64,000 nt of DNA from Thioclava sp. ES.031 (GTDB taxonomy: Bacteria > Pseudomonadota > Alphaproteobacteria > Rhodobacterales > Rhodobacteraceae): contig NZ_PDJO01000001.1 in the NCBI RefSeq assembly GCF_002563775.1, positions 630,001 to 694,000 on the forward strand, in the 5' to 3' direction. The position numbers and the translations under genes are program-made. The notes under the pieces were generated by a model. That model ran no database searches. It worked only from the letters and a program-made list of their open reading frames with translations, and had not been told where the DNA came from. This document shows, one piece after another, positions 63,617 through 64,000 of this stretch. Positions within the stretch are counted from its first letter, which is position 1. Every line of letters starts with the position of its first letter.

Positions 63617-64000
63617 TCATTTTGCTTTTGACGTAGTTGCGGCGGCCGCGTCGCGACGCAGCAGCACCCAGCCGAGACCGGGCAGCGCCGAGGCGATCAG
63701 GGTCGCGCCGAAGGCGGTCGCGGCTGCAAGCCCCGCCTCGGGCGTTGCGCCCGCCAGCGGGAACAGCGCCGCAGCTGCCCCCTCGCGCCAGCCCCATCCG
63801 GCGATACTGAGCGGGATCACCATCGCGCTCAGGATAAGCGGCACGAGCGTCACGATCGCGCTCGGCGAAAGCTGCGTGCCGATCGCACGCGCGGCGAAGG
63901 CGAAGGCCAGAAGATTGCAGGTCACGATCGACAGCCCGAGCGCGATCTGGCGTGCCCGCACCTCGCGCCCCAGAAGCGCACGACGCAGCGGCGCGAGAAG
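63617..64000 (-). CDS. Flippase-like integral membrane protein (UPF0104/LPG synthase TM type), 3' part
   Basis: The frame continues to the window edge without a stop. The visible 128 or so residues include LSIVTCNLLAFAFAARAIG, LVPLILSAMVIPLSIAGWGWREGAA and a helix at ATAFGATLIASALPGLGWVLL. The segment IPLSIAGWGWREG is the diagnostic motif of the flippase-like family fused to or related to MprF. The N-terminus is outside the window. Its gene ends 53 bases before the binding-protein start, on the same strand. Confidence 0.7.
   Translation of the reverse strand, partial: LLAPLRRALLGREVRARQIALGLSIVTCNLLAFAFAARAIGTQLSPSAIVTLVPLILSAMVIPLSIAGWGWREGAAAALFPLAGATPEAGLAAATAFGATLIASALPGLGWVLLRRDAAAATTSKAK

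Noticed and set aside
1..64000. CRISPR arrays, tRNA or rRNA genes, prophage genes
   Set aside because: No regularly spaced repeats, tRNA-like cloverleaf ends, rRNA segments or phage structural genes were recognised on either strand.

Overview
The window looks like a chromosomal segment of a high-GC alphaproteobacterium, most probably order Rhodobacterales. The reasons are the gene families and their neighbourhoods: an EPS-associated MarR-type regulator, two PotABCD-like amine transporters, a GPH-type transporter next to DUF393 and CIA30 genes, an NdvB-type cyclic beta-1,2-glucan synthase, and a LysR/DabB/DabA inorganic-carbon module. This is inferred from family content; no rRNA, tRNA, CRISPR array or intact prophage was seen.

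Layout. (1) 0.2-7.3 kb, minus strand: a translationally coupled surface-polysaccharide operon (two GNAT-fold acyltransferases, FdtA-like ketoisomerase, FdtB-like aminotransferase, Wzx-like flippase, GT2 glycosyltransferase), then an EPS-type MarR regulator and a second GT2 gene. (2) 7.4-15.7 kb: a LuxR-type regulator divergent from a gamma-glutamyl-amine ligase, a four-gene amine ABC transporter, an iron-type alcohol dehydrogenase and a nitrilase-family amidase. Together these read as uptake and gamma-glutamylated breakdown of an amino alcohol or similar amine. An imperfect 80-bp repeat flanks the block. (3) 16-18.2 kb: a YdcF-like gene and a MobV-type relaxase with an oriT-like hairpin upstream. 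(4) 18.6-25.1 kb: LysR regulator, a second amine ABC transporter and an aminoaldehyde-type dehydrogenase. (5) 25.6-32.8 kb: DUF393, GPH transporter, CIA30 protein, then convergent dabA-dabB with a divergent LysR gene. (6) 33-38.6 kb: a LacI-controlled sugar module (two permeases, binding protein, GH5-like hydrolase; no ATPase).

(7) 38.8-45.6 kb is a patchy accessory stretch: a relaxase 3' fragment, a Fic protein, an IS256 remnant, a fasciclin protein, an NsrR-like remnant, two Crp/Fnr regulators and a small unknown gene. (8) 45.7-58.3 kb: a P-type cation ATPase, a tandem universal stress protein and, overlapping it by 4 bases, a 2806-residue cyclic glucan synthase; a possible FNR site lies upstream of the pair. 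(9) 58.3-64 kb: an IS5 remnant, a broken GT4 glycosyltransferase, an ABC transporter of the ThiXYZ/SsuABC type with a fused double permease, and the 3' part of a flippase-like membrane protein cut by the window edge.

The best candidates for something not yet described are the amine module in region 2 with its flanking repeat, and the solitary MobV relaxase with its own oriT-like site and a truncated second copy 21 kb away.
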